64,000 nt of DNA from Linyphia triangularis (lineage: Eukaryota > Arthropoda > Arachnida > Araneae > Linyphiidae). Shown here piece by piece: positions 44,525 through 56,344 of this stretch. The notes beneath the pieces are model-generated. The model was given only the letters and a program-made list of their open reading frames with translations. It did not search any database and had not been told where the DNA came from. Where the stretch lies: assembly GCA_963978545.1 (NCBI GenBank), contig OZ021722.1, positions 110,269,442-110,333,441 on the forward strand, in the 5' to 3' direction. The stretch's first letter is position 1, and the number at the start of each line of letters is the position of its first letter. The position numbers and the translations under genes are program-made.

Positions 44525-44633
44525 TTTCTAAACGAATGATGGAAATATAGAAATGGTAAATGGCACAAATCTACATCAATAATATAGTGTAATTGAAGGT
44601 TGTGTGATATTCCACACCTCTAGTTTATGTAGG
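44525..44633 (+). mobile_element. Second, tandem Helitron2-like 3' end
   Basis: The last 105 bases of the family (AAACGAATGATGG to CCACACCTCTAG) are repeated directly after the end of the preceding copy, diverged from it. Tandem ends of this kind can arise when rolling-circle transposition reads past its terminator. Confidence 0.65.
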
Positions 44634-44880
44634 CGGCTCTCAAGCTGTGATACGACGCATCTCACGACCGCATATAGATGAGCCTTGTTGGAACAACAAA
44701 GTTCATGTTGATGCCGCCCTATTCTCCTCTCTCTATATAAAAATCCCTCACTGGCGCACTCAACTCATAGAACTTATCAATTACTATGCACACCTCCATA
44801 CACTTATCAATTAGTACATTACATTAAGAACACACCTCCATAGAACTTATCAATTGCTTTACGCTTTTTAACTATATATT
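44634..44880 (+). promoter_or_regulatory. LTR-like segment with TATA box
   Basis: TTTATGTAGGCGGCTCTC leads into TCTCTATATAAAAATCCCTC (TATA at 44734) and three AACTTATCAATT motifs. Less AT-rich than its surroundings. Resembles a retrotransposon LTR, but no partner was found. Confidence 0.4.
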
Positions 44881-44925
44881 ATGAGACGATCTCTGGCAAT
44901 TAATGATCTCAATAACTTTTTCATC

Positions 44926-45153
44926 CTACTGTTGAAATATTGCGTTCTGAGAAGAATGACCCATCGATGTATCCCAAGAATAGTCCCCAACAAGAAGTTT
45001 CGAGTTGCCTGTTGCGATGAGATCAAGACTTGTCCCATTTTCTAAAGGGGATTCCAAGAAGAAGACATCAACACTGGCTTGCTGGAACATCCCAATGGCG
45101 CTCTTGTGATCAAAATAAATTAATTCATGTAAACGGTATCTCATCACCGCCAA
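44926..45153 (-). pseudogene. Possible LINE endonuclease remnant
   Basis: A minus-strand frame reads FLESPLENGTSLDLIATGN and then GHSSQNAIF. This resembles the end of an endonuclease/exonuclease/phosphatase domain of Jockey-type LINEs (the usual pattern is NGT.x.SLDLI ... GSDHxPI). The expected SDH is replaced by HSSQN. Neighbouring sequence up to about 45500 is similarly gene-like in composition but broken in every frame. The assignment is tentative. Confidence 0.35.
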
Positions 45154-46104
45154 TATTCTGCACTCAGCACCCCTATCCGAAATCGACGAATCTTGTTTCT
45201 ATAGCAACTGCCACCCTCTGGACTTCCAGACGGAAGCTGTTCTCTTCATGGCAGACAGTACTATCCACTCGTTGGCCTCCAGATTTTCAATGAACTCTGC
45301 CTTACCATCCAAGCATATTAAGTACATGAAATTGATACGGATGCATGACAGTATCCAATCTTCGCTTTTATTTCTTCAATCTTCATCTCTTGATGAAAAT
45401 AAATCACCCATCACTATACTTCAATTAAGACAGCAGCTCACAATATTATGTTTTGGGTGCCAACAGGCAATCGCGGCTTTTTTTGTGCTGTTTGCCATTC
45501 ACAATTAGGCTGTCTCAGCCTGAGCCTGAAAAATGAATCCCCTTTCATTGTGCCTTCGCGTCTTACAGAATCAGATTAAGACATCTCTCAAGAAGGTGTC
45601 TTAATCCCTGGACTGGCAAGTAATTGTTATTCCCTTTAAGTGCAGGTTGCAAAGTATAATATACGTTAAAAGCGATCGGCCACTTTGCAGCTTCAATCAA
45701 CGCTTTTTTGGATGATTGGGCGTAACGCGATGCGTTTCTTCACTTCACTTAAACATATGGTACGTCTATCATCAAGGGTGGTAATAGTTATGAAAAGTAA
45801 TGTGTGTAGTCATGAGAAGAAGTTATTTTCTAACTGAGAAGGTGCTCATTCGGGGACTAAATTGCTGCTATAACTGTAGAGTTTATTAGCAGTGCTCTGT
45901 TCCAAGTCCAAAGTAGATGACCAATATGTAGAAACAATATTTATTTGCAGCCACTCAGTCTCAATAGGCATGTCATTAAACGAAATCTAATCTCTCGTAT
46001 ACAAAAGAAACATAAAAGTACGCCAAACTGGAATAATCAAATTTCAACAGACATCTTTCCATCCATCTATCCATCCAGCAGATTTCGGAAGTACCCACTT
46101 TTTA
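45154..46104. other. Broken coding-like region
   Basis: 45154-45540 has coding-like composition. The plus frame reads SIHSLASRF-type and LRQQLTILCF-type stretches without known motifs. Possibly continues the LINE remnant. 45540-46104 shows nothing. Confidence 0.35.
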
Positions 46105-46116
46105 TACACACACAAT

Positions 46117-46247
46117 CAAAAATCAGACTGAAGTCAAATGTGGAACGAAATGTTGCCACTCATTGAAATCTATATATATATAAAAATATATACATATTGT
46201 GGCAACATTTCGTTCCACATTTGACTTCATTCTGATTTTTGTTTACT
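46117..46247. repeat. Hairpin with 46-bp arms
   Basis: AATCAAAAATCAGACTGAAG to AACGAAATGTTGCCAC pairs with its complement at 46199-46247 (one small mismatch block), around an AT microsatellite loop of about 40 bases. Confidence 0.85.
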
Positions 46248-46300
46248 TTCTTTTTATTAATTTTTTTTAATTAATTAACAAATATTTCACAAAACGATTT

Positions 46301-46450
46301 CTAATAGGGCTACAGCTTCAAAATTTTCAACGTAAGTAGTTTTGGCCTTCTAATTGGTCTTTTGAAAAACAAAATTTCATTTAATAGGCCTAGAGCTCTG
46401 AAAATTTCAACATAAGTAGTTATGGCCTTCTAATTTTCCTTTTCACAAAC
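46301..46450 (+). repeat. Two-copy tandem repeat, about 80 bp
   Basis: TAATAGGGCTACAGCTTC...GGCCTTCTAATTGG is repeated as TAATAGGCCTAGAGCTCTG...GGCCTTCTAATTTT. Followed by AGCGAGCGAAGTAAGC-like sequence of unknown nature to 46830. Confidence 0.75.
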
Positions 46451-46830
46451 ACGTGATAAAATATTCTCAAAGGAGTGTTATATTATTGTATTACAGAGGA
46501 TTTTTTTTTTTTTAAGCTTCTCGTCAGGGTAGGGCCTTCTATTCGAAAGGGGTTACGTAGCAATAAGTTTTTAGTGAGTGAAACGAGCTTATGCTTAAGG
46601 AGGAATGAACCTTTCAGCGAGCGAAGTAAGCCTGTTCTTATGTATCAATGAACTTTTCAGCGAGCAAAGTGAGCTTGGTTTTGAGTAGCAATGAACCATC
46701 TTGCGAGAGAAGCACCAAAAGCTGGGACCTATACACCAATGACGGGTCTCCGCACCGCAGGCCCACGCAACTGTAGCTAAAAAAATTGCGCATGGACGCA
46801 ATAGACGCAAAATTTTCATTCAGTTCAGAA

Positions 46831-47663
46831 ACATTTTATGGAAAAAGTAAGCCCGATTTAGAAAACTAACTACTATAGACACAAAATAGATGAGGCCCAT
46901 TATTGACGATTGTTGTTATTTTAATATTAATGATAATTTTGATTACGGTGTTGATTAAATTAATGTCAGTATATTAATATTTTTAATAACTAAAGATTTA
47001 TTAAAATATATATCATATTTTTAGGTATTGGTCAAGTGCAGTGAACAAAATATTGATAATTACATAATAAGAATTTTTCAGACATTTGTGGAGCCCTAGG
47101 CATGGGCCTTGTGGAAAATAAGGCCATGAAAGTAAGTGCACTAACCAGTTAGTTCATGATAATAAAATAATTTATTTCAATATCATGAATTATAACTATT
47201 TGAAAAAATATAATTCTATGATATTGAGCTAAACTGAATAAAGCAAATTTTTAATAATTAATGAAAAAAGAAAGCCTATACCATTAATCTTAGTATTACA
47301 AAATTATTTATCCCAATATCATACAATACTTTAAAATATTTTTTATTTTATGAAATTGCACAAAAATAACGACAAATATCTAAGTGATTTTCCGATATTT
47401 CTGAAAATTTACATTTTATATGCAATACGCTAGAAAAAAATAAGCAGAAAATTCAAATATAAAAACATTGTTTCTTGGAATTATAAGTTTTAAAGGGGAA
47501 TACAAGACAAGACGTCAAAGATTCTTCAATGTCTTCAACTTCCCTTCTTCATCACCCCTGCGATAGTTTCGAAAGAGTTGCTACACTAACTTGATTCTCA
47601 TTTAAGGGGGGCGAGGGGTGGATAGTGTCAGAGTACTTACAAAAATTGTGGGTAATTTCTATT
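46831..47663. other. AT-rich stretch, no feature
   Basis: No frames or repeat matches. Several AATATCAT-like short inverted motifs only. Confidence 0.55.
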
Positions 47664-48326
47664 AGACTGAGAGGCGACTGCAATTTTTGGACCTCATCGA
47701 ACATCATTCTGAATTTTTTATAGAAGTTAGAGAAAAGTGAGTAGATTAGGAATCCGCTGGTCCTGTCGTGGCAAAAATGGCAGAAACTGGTCAAAAATTA
47801 ACTTTTAAAAAGTTGAACTAAATCCAATTGCCAAATGCGCCATAACTTGCCAAATAATGAGCTTTTTTTTTATTTGGTAACCCTCACTCTTTAATTTTCA
47901 ATTAAGAAGGTTGCAGACGATTCAGATATCTGGCGACAATCTACTTGCATCTATTAAAAGGGAGCCAAGTTGGCAATAAACATTACGTCACTGATGACGT
48001 AACTATCGTCGCCAATTTGGCTTACTTTTAAAAGATATAAGTTTTCCGAGCAAGAGATCAGAAGTCGTTTTCGTTTTTTCTTATTGAAAATCAAAATGCA
48101 GTGGGTTGCCAGACGAAAAGTTTGTCCCTCTTTTTGGCAAGTTATGACATATTTGGCAATCGGATTTTAGTTCAACTCATTCGAAGTCGATTTTTGATCA
48201 GTTTCGGCCATTTTTGCCACGGCAGACCAGTGGATTCCTAATCTACTAACTTTTCTCCAATTTCTATAAAAAATTCAGAATGATGTTCGATGAGGTCCAA
48301 AAATTACAGTCGCCTCTCGGACTATA
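47664..48326. mobile_element. Foldback element F, copy 2
   Basis: Same arms and length as 22963-23621. Here TA flanks both ends (ATTAG and CTATA), which may be the target duplication. Confidence 0.85.
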
Positions 48327-48694
48327 TGTTTGTAGGATTTTTTTTCTTTAGAACATTACAAAATGTATTTTTTCGCGCAATATTTTCTAGTGAGAAAACA
48401 CATTTGTAGAGATTAATGGAGTGGGTGCGAATTGGCACCTTTGAATCCTCTGTTCGTGGAGAAGACATGAGGCGATTGCCCAATACAGACATTGTGTTTT
48501 CTTATGACAAGGAATAAACTTTTTTATCTAATTCTGAATCTAATTTTTTTTTTTAATTATTTGCGTTTTAAATGTACATTTTTAAAACATACTATTTATA
48601 GTTTTTATGAGTACATTTACTTTTTTCCAAAGATTCTTAAACTTTTATAGTGTAAATTTCTTTTCCAGATGTTTTATGCGTAAATACATGGTAG

Positions 48695-48850
48695 ATACAT
48701 GTAGAAATGTTTTTAATATTTAAAATTAGATGCAAACACCAAGCACATTCTGACAACAGAAATGGTGTTGTGTTAGTGAATATAAAAATTGGCAATGCAA
48801 ATAGAGGACTTATATTAAAAACTTTGTTTTTATGAATTATATTATTGTAT
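48695..48850 (+). repeat. Dispersed repeat R, end fragment
   Basis: GAAATGTTTTTAATATTTAA to TTTTATGAATTATATTATT matches the end of the family only. Confidence 0.6.
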
Positions 48851-49679
48851 TCAAATATCCGCCACTGACTACACTGAATGGATGATCTCAAAACTATGTT
48901 ATAACTACCCCCCAAAGCGTGTAATGTAAAAGACCAAGTGTCCAAACAGTGTATTCGCTATTAAAATTTAAAAAAAGAAATAGCCATCGCTTACATTTTA
49001 TTAAACCAAAACTAGTCAGAATAAGTCCTTCAATACATTTGTTTTGATGCGGGACCTGACGCGGGTTTTGGTTAGAAAAGAATAAGGCGTCAAATCGAAA
49101 ACGATTTCGTCTTTTTCTTAAAAGTGTTTCAGGTGAACTTTTTGTGCTGGACCTTGTTTGAATTGCTGAGTAAATGTTTGGTTATTATGAGAAGTGTTTT
49201 AAGACTTTTGACAATTTAAAATAAACTAAGTTGATTATAAATGTTTATAATGGGTATTCTGTCCAATATTGACCAGCGTTTCCATTCCACTGTTCATCAT
49301 CCATGACGAACACTGGGCACAAATAATTTAAAATAACCAGTGACAAGTGTATAAGTTATAAAAAGGCTTTTCTTTTAATAAAAAACATTTATAATTTGAG
49401 TTTAAAATTATTTTGTATAATTTTGAAAAAAACTATGGTTCTCACAATAATTATTACATTTATTTTATTACATTTTTGCATGAAACTTATGCAGTCATTT
49501 AGTTTATTCAACGATTTTTCCTTTTCGCGAGTTACAGTCAAAGAGAATTTCAGTATACTGTTGCACAAATTGTCTGTACATATTGTAAATAGTGACGTAT
49601 TATTTCAAAATTCTATTGTAATTTATTTTTATCTTATTTTATTTATTAATTAATAGCGATTATACAAGTTAGAAAAAGG
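48851..49679. other. AT-rich stretch, no feature
   Basis: An 85-codon frame at 49396-49653 (hydrophobic, no ATG context or domain) is not supportable. May include the 5' part of an LTR. Confidence 0.5.
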
Positions 49680-50013
49680 TGGCAACACCTAAAGCATTCG
49701 AGAAGTTTCGAGATATTTCGTTTCCGATGAATTGGCTGGAAATTTCGAGAATGTCTCACGCGCTTGTATATAAAAAGACTGGAGAACGGGAAAGTTTTCA
49801 GATCGACTTCGGATTTCGTTGAAAGCTGATCGTTTTGTTTTCCTATTGGAGTGAGCTCGTATAATCGCTGAATTCGAAGTTATTTTTGTTGAAGCTTGAG
49901 AGTAATTAAACTGTTGCCTGTGAATAAATTTTGTGAGTTTTCTGAAGAGAGAATAAATATTTTTATACCGTGAAAACTGTACCATCATTGCCTCAGCGGA
50001 AAAATTCATAACA
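49680..50013 (+). promoter_or_regulatory. LTR-like promoter segment
   Basis: TATA box TATATAAAAAG (49767) is followed by AATAAA at 49924 and 49952, and the segment ends GCGGAAAAATTCATAACA, as a gypsy LTR would. The 5' end of the LTR is not clear and no internal region follows. Could be a solo LTR or an unrelated promoter. Confidence 0.4.
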
Positions 50014-50129
50014 ATACTTTAAATTTTGACAATATAAGAAAGATATTCGAAATATTAATAAGGTCCTATATTTATTCTTCACCGTAAAATGTACCAATGA
50101 GACAGAAAAATAAAATATTAAATTAAATT

Positions 50130-50669
50130 TTTAGCTTATTGGAAGCATGTTCTCATTTTGTCACCATAACTCACAAACAAAATGACCTACGATGTTCAAA
50201 TTTGGAGTGCAGGTTACTGGTGGCCGTGTGACTTTCCATTAAGGTTTTCGCCAAAATCGCGCAAGCGCAGAAGGTGAAATCATGATAAAACTGCTCTAAC
50301 GATTTTAATTAAAATCTCCACGCTGATGCCTCTTAAGGTGTTCTAATGGTCCCCATCTCCGAAATTCCTGTAAAAATGCGACAAAAGTGAAAAAAGTTGA
50401 AAACGAGTGCCTTTAACAAAGAGTTCTCTGCCCTTGAGCATCGCGCATCAGGAAATGTAATATCTATCGAATAACGTCGCCAATTTCGCCACTTTGGCGT
50501 ATTTTTATTTTGCCCCAAGTAAAAATGATTGCCAAAACTATCGCCAAACTGGCCATTTTTATTTCAATGAGTGAAAGTACGAAAACGATAAATAACACCA
50601 CATCAAATTTGAATACGATGACCAATATTATAGTATAATTGAAAGTTGTGCGATGTTCCACACCCCTAG
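50130..50669 (+). mobile_element. Helitron2-like element, 5'-truncated
   Basis: Starts within the family near CAAACAAAATGACC and runs to CCACACCCCTAG before TTAC. It has the ATCGCGCAAGCGCA and CCTTGAGCATCGCGCATCA blocks. Confidence 0.7.
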
Positions 50670-51366
50670 TTACTTAACGTACAATCGTCTTGATTGTTGA
50701 GAGTATGAATATGTTCGATATTATGCGTATTTTCTCACGTTAAAAATACTCTTACTAGTTTTTATACTGTGTTTTGGTGTAGGAGACACCGAACATCTTT
50801 CTTACAGACAGTAAAAGGATCTGACCAATTCTTATAAGAGGAATGAGCCCACCTGATAAATGTGTGGTCTCGCCTCGCATGCCAATGGTTATTGGATAAA
50901 AACACTTGTAAATATACTGATATATTAGGTAAAACCTTAAACCGAACCGATAAGCAAAACGCTACGAAACACAGAGGAATAAGTATTAGGATGTTAACAC
51001 TGCACCAGAAATACCAACTTCAAGTCAGCTTTCACAGCGCTCTCTGGCAATTCTTTAATCGAAATACGTAACATTCAAAATACGCAATAGGAGTGCTCCC
51101 AACATCCGTCACAGCTTCAGTTGCATCGAACTTTTGTTGCGGTTCGTTGTTTCCTTGTCTCCGACCGAGGTCGATAACACCTTACGCTGTAAACTTTTCT
51201 CGGGTAAAATACGCCATTAAAACGCCTTTTGCTTTGATGTTAAGTTACTTTTGTCTTTAATATATATTGGAAAAACATGGCATGAACTTAATACAATAGG
51301 AGAGAGAAATCGTAAATTTAGAAAAAAATGGACTGAATTTTATACATTCATTCCACGATTTTAGAA
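50670..51366. other. No feature recognised
   Basis: Balanced composition with no long frame or repeat match. Confidence 0.55.
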
Positions 51367-51790
51367 CTAAATAACTCAAAAACAAAGATCGCTAGAATAA
51401 TGAAACAAAAACTATAGTTATTTTGAAAGCTGTAAAAATCTAAAACAGAAGTTTCAAAATTGGTTACAAATGTTGCAAACAGGTGGCGCTGTACACTCTA
51501 GTTCTTATGAATAAAGAGTGCTCTGAAGCTCAGACCGATCAGTCTTCGGACAGTTCCAATGAAAGGAAGTTAGCTTGATGGCAACGAATGATTACAGAGC
51601 ACACATGAATAACATATTTCTACAAATTAGTAACTACAGCGCCATCTGTTTGCAACATTTGAAAATAATTTTGAAAATTCTGTTTCAGATTTTTACAGCT
51701 TTCGAAATAACTCTTCTTTTTGTTTCATTCTTCTATCGATCTTTTTTTTTCTTCTTTTTTTTCTTCTTTTTTTTTTAGTTACTTAAAATC
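51367..51790. mobile_element. Palindromic element M
   Basis: Left arm (51367-51490, ending AGGTGGCGCTGTAC) and right arm (from CAGCGCCATCTGTTTGC at 51640) are inverted copies with mismatches. The outer motif is AAAGATCGCTAGAATAATG against its complement. A T-rich microsatellite sits at the right end. No coding capacity. Confidence 0.75.
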
Positions 51791-52059
51791 AGGGAGTCGT
51801 TCCCTGTATCATAAAAGTGATGTAATAATGCTTGTGGTCAAAAGCTCATATTTATTATGTTAATGTTTACTGCTTTTGAGTCTCGTTGAAAATTTTGCGA
51901 TTAGGGTTTTTGGATATTTGACTCTCTTAGCGCAGACGCCGAACCCAGGTTTTTTTTTCACTTTTTCCTAGTATTCAACCAGCTACTTTCTGTTTAATCG
52001 AGGTATCCGAACTTCCAGTACATAATATTCAAAAAACGGCAATAATTTTATACATAGGC

Positions 52060-52588
52060 AAAAAAAAAACGTTACATTGTCCGTTCTTGTGCGTGAAACA
52101 GAAAAAAAATCAGTCGTTGATTGGCGATGCTCAAGGGCAGATAATTCTGTGTTAAAGGCACTCGTTTTTAAATTTTGTATGCTTTTATTGCATTTTTACA
52201 AAAAATTTGAAGGTGGGGTAGATTAGAATGCTTTAAGAAGCATTAGCACAGAGATTTAAATCGAAATTGTTAAAGCCGTTATACAGCAATTGCTGAAAAA
52301 CATGATTTTTTTCTTGATTTCAATCTTTTACTCATGCGCGATTTTGAAGAAAACCTTAGTGGTAGTTCCCATGGCCACCACTAACCAGCGCACAAAATTT
52401 GAACATCGTAGGTCAATTTCTTCAGGAGCTATGCTGACCTTATACACACACACATTTTTTCGAAATCACTTTTTAGAGATCAAGATGTTCCAAAATGTGA
52501 GGAAATGCAAAAAAAAAAAAAAAATCATTTTTTTTTCACCGAGTGCTATACTTTCATTGCACTATTTAACATATGCATAATTGAAAGT
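52060..52588 (-). mobile_element. Helitron2-like element, 3'-truncated, minus
   Basis: On the minus strand it begins ACTTTCAATTATGC after T5 and continues through the family interior to about 52060, where similarity ends before the CTAG terminus. Confidence 0.68.
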
Positions 52589-53054
52589 AAAAATTAAAAG
52601 TGTAATTCCCTTAAATAAGTGGTCTTTTACTTCCGCATGGCACCGTATGCAGAACTTAGCACAAGGAAAAGAATATTCGTTCATTTGATAATTAAGAGAG
52701 ATCTTATGAATACATCACTTCTAATCCTCACAAGAGGATGCCGACATGCTATTCAAATGTGGTAAATGAACCGGAGATGTTCCCATGAAATAATATCATA
52801 AAATGTATCAAGATAGCATCCCCGTAAGCCGAAAAATGTGCCATTTCCCTAAACCAGTAGGGCTGAAAATTTGTCATCATAAATAATTTGACCATTATGC
52901 AAACGATTTCTTTTTGGAATGACAAACATAGGAAATTCGTTGCCAAGCGAATGCAATAATTTCACTTCGAATAAGATTTCTAACTGAAAGGTTTACTAGA
53001 TTCAAAGACAATCCTAGCTTAAATTCTCCTACAAAAATTAGGTCCAATTCAGAA
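52589..53054. other. No feature recognised
   Basis: Single-copy-looking sequence between two rolling-circle-type elements. Confidence 0.55.
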
Positions 53055-53839
53055 TCTATATATTTAATAGGCAATACGTTTTTTTGGGGTTAGTCCGTCC
53101 GCCTAAACTGCTCAACCAATTTCAATGATCAAGGTGTCATTTTAAAGGAAATAAGCTGTAGATTTGCCAAAACGTGCGAAAATAATTTATTAACACTTTA
53201 TTAATTAGTTAAATTTCAATATTTTTCATCATTAAGCTACTACAAAGCCTCAATGATTTTGAATATATGATTTGAAACATCCTTACGTATGTAAACAACA
53301 AACCGGCTGCTCGGGGGTTCAACCAGCCAACCAACCGTTGCTAATTTTAAAGCTATCCTTACGTATGTAAACAACAAACCCGTTGCTAATTTTAAGGCTC
53401 TTTTTAAACTCTCTGTTTCAAAGTTGATTTTTTCTGTTTTTCTGAAGCATTTTTGTATTAGAGTAATTATTATTTTGAAGTATTTCTATCCAGAAAATGC
53501 TTCGCGTTGGACTTCGTTCTCTAACGGGGCGACTTATCAGAATAAATAAAAAATATTAGGACTTCAATGTAAGGGCATAGCTAATGAAGTTTTAAGTCAG
53601 AATGTTGGCGGAAAGTATATTTAACTTTCTATTATGAAACTTGCAATTTGGGTGTTTTCTCCATTAGGCCTTACATTAAATTTATAAAAATTTGGTTAAA
53701 TTTTTTATGGCTGGCAAACCTATTCGAGCGCAGCAAGATGTTTTAACCACAAATTCGAGCTGCAAAGCCGCTCAATACGAGCGCAGCGAGGCGTTTGGGG
53801 GTTGGCGAGCGTTAGCGAGCAGGGGGCGAAGCCCACTAG
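53055..53839 (+). mobile_element. Non-autonomous Helitron (canonical ends)
   Basis: Starts TCTATATATTTAATAGG directly after A and ends CTAG directly before T, the A^T insertion rule of Helitrons. A hairpin GGGC-GAA-GCCC lies one base before CTAG. The 5' part (GTCCGTCCGCCTAAACTGCT) is one I associate with a common arthropod Helitron family. An internal 66-bp direct duplication (TATCCTTACGTATGTAAACA at 53279 and 53355) differs by a roughly 30-bp insert containing CCAACCAACC. No Rep/helicase coding. Confidence 0.82.
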
Positions 53840-54079
53840 TGATATTAAATATGCGACTTCACAATTTGCTTAAGTAATCTTATATCTCAAAATAGGTATA
53901 AAATTAGTCTTTAATTATGAGTTACGAATTTATATTTTTCACTTATGAAATTCATATCTACTGTTATATTCAGTTTCATTGAAAAATAAACATTCAATAG
54001 TTTTCAATTTTGAAAACCGGTGTTTTGTGCGAAAAAACCTCTTCCTTTCAGGGATTCCAAGCAAAAACAACATATCCAT

Positions 54080-55185
54080 CAGTGGTGGCTCGTGCACTAT
54101 AGCCAGTGAAGCCGGACTACATCTAAATTTATAAGTTCAAAACAAAAACTATATATATTACAATTAATTAATTTTCTAAAATGGAGATATAATTTCTACA
54201 GTAAGAGTAAAAAAATCCGGTAAACAGCAAACTTCTTGCTTCAATACTCAATTCACGAGGGAGAAACAAAACGTTTTCAATCAAGGCGATATTCCTCGAC
54301 ACAGCAGCCGTGTGTTCCTGAAACGCGTTTCGGCTGTGACGTTGCTATGGTAACCCATGGAATCCGATAGAGCCATCCCTCCACGTAATGTGTAGCGTGG
54401 CAGCCAGATCATCGATTTTCTGACTGCGGCTGCCCTTGAGAATTTCTTCTTTAAAATAATCTCTAAATGGAATTTGTGTAAGATAATGTTACCATCTGAA
54501 GTCTAGAGAGTTATTTAGTTTGAAGTACTATTTTGTTCAGAAAATAAATTTTGCATATTTTAAACTCATTATCCAAATAATCGTGTTTTTGACACTTGAA
54601 ACTTTAATTAAACAGTGATAACTATATTTTAATATAATCTTTTTGAAAAATTATTTGAGAATTCAAATCTGTATTAACAATTTGATGTTTTGAACTTCAG
54701 TCAAATTGATTGGAGAAGAAAATGAATATTGCTATATTTTTAAATGCCAAGTTCTTAGAAAAAGTGCGATTTTTTCTACTTTCAATATTAAAAAGAAATT
54801 CTATTTAAAAAAAACTATATATTCTTGAAACTAGGTGGAGGTTCTTAACATTAAGAATGATATTACAAACAATTTCCAACCATAATTTCTTTTCTTGGCC
54901 CATTAAAATTCGAGTCATCACTGTTCAAAAATATACTAACTGTAACGAGTTAAATGTTAATTAATTCTTTAATAAAACTGATTTTTTTTTTATTTAAACA
55001 TTATTAATTATTATGCACTTTCAAGTGCAAAAAAATCCGATTTTAATAACGATAATTTAAAAAAAAAAGTTCAAGAAAAATTGTACGCGATTGTGGAAAG
55101 TGCGTGTGGTTCGGGGGAAGGGGGGAGTTGTTGAGAAGTCGCATGTTCCGGCTTCACTAATATTTTGGACCACAGGCCGCCACAG
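54080..55185. mobile_element. hAT-like non-autonomous element
   Basis: Ends CAGTGGTGGC and GCCGCCACAG are inverted, and a second inverted block AGTGAAGCCGGA lies about 25 bp inside each end. ATATCCAT (54072-54079) and ATATTCAT (55187-55194) are the likely target duplication, one base displaced. 1106 bp, no transposase. Confidence 0.72.
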
Positions 55186-55371
55186 AATATTCATCTTATC
55201 CAACGCAATGAGCTACGATTGAGTGACTTGTGACTTCCAGAGTACAAGTGACTTTGGTTTTACAGTGTAATTTTTTGTGTTCCGTTGTGACAGAGATTTT
55301 GATGCTAAGGTGTTGTTTAATAGTTCACATTTAATTATACATTGCATTTCAATGTTATAATTGAGTGAAAA

Positions 55372-55437
55372 ATGGATGAAAACGGATTGGTGAATGTAGA
55401 TGAAGGCACATTTCAAAAGAAACTTAAAACTGTTGAT
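55372..55437 (+). CDS. Candidate first coding exon of an unknown gene
   Basis: An ATG in strong context (GTGAAAAATGGATG) opens a 22-codon frame, MDENGLVNVDEG...KTVD, which runs into a consensus 5' splice site GTAAGG at 55438. Unspliced reading would stop after 48 codons, so a long intron that leaves the window is plausible. Upstream 55200-55371 reads like a 5' leader. The encoded stretch is acidic then basic, with no recognisable domain. A hAT-like element ends at 55185, immediately upstream. I do not recognise the gene, and the case rests only on start context and donor site. Confidence 0.35.
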
Positions 55438-56344
55438 GTAAGGGTAAAAAAGAACATTTGCACAGTGGTCACTTGGGGTGCTTTCATGCGATTTCACCAT
55501 AAAAAAACTATCATTTGAAGTACTGACCAAATACTACTAAATTCAGATAAACCTATATGCCAATTTATGTCCCTATTAGAATAAAAGACACGATTGCACA
55601 ATAAGGAAACAGAAAATGGAAAATAAAAACCTGAGAGGATCGTACTTGCAACAAATCATTACGCAAAAGAAATGTGTTCAAGAATTTTTGAAAAATTCAA
55701 AAGGTCAAAAAAGCTGCTACAATCGCAAAAAGTATAGGCGACTTTACTTGCATAATGTACTCAAACTGACATAATTGTATATACAATAATTCTTTTGGAG
55801 TAGCATTACTAAGTGAAAAAGTATATGTTTAGTGGGATATTTAATAAATTTAACGTTAACATCTCGAGTTTCAAAATAAAACCAAGTTCAACCTCTCTAA
55901 TAAAAAAAAAACTTTTATATCAGATTACAAATAAGTATCATTCTAGTAAAATAAAAACTTATTTATCAGAATTTAATTTTCACGTCTAATTTGTAAAATG
56001 CCATGTATATTGTAAGTCAAAATAGTATTTGATATGACAAAGTGAAAAATAGTGTCCATGTAAAACAGAAAACCTATCCCAACATAGTTCATACAAAAAC
56101 AAACAAACCCATCCAGTCCAAGCAAAAAGAAACTCATCCATATTTTGATGTCACATAACTAAATACCAATTATATTTCCATCAAAATCTACCTTCAAATA
56201 TTGATGTTATATACCAAATGAAAAATAATAAATTTTTATGGGTGTGAGGTGTTAAAGAAATAAGTTTTCAGCTTTTTCCCATATAGGTAATAGAATGGAC
56301 TTGTTTGCTTTTGCATGATGCCACCTCATTCGTTGTATTAGTAC
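55438..56344. other. AT-rich stretch, possible start of an intron
   Basis: Follows the candidate donor GTAAGG. No frames or repeats recognised. Confidence 0.4.
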
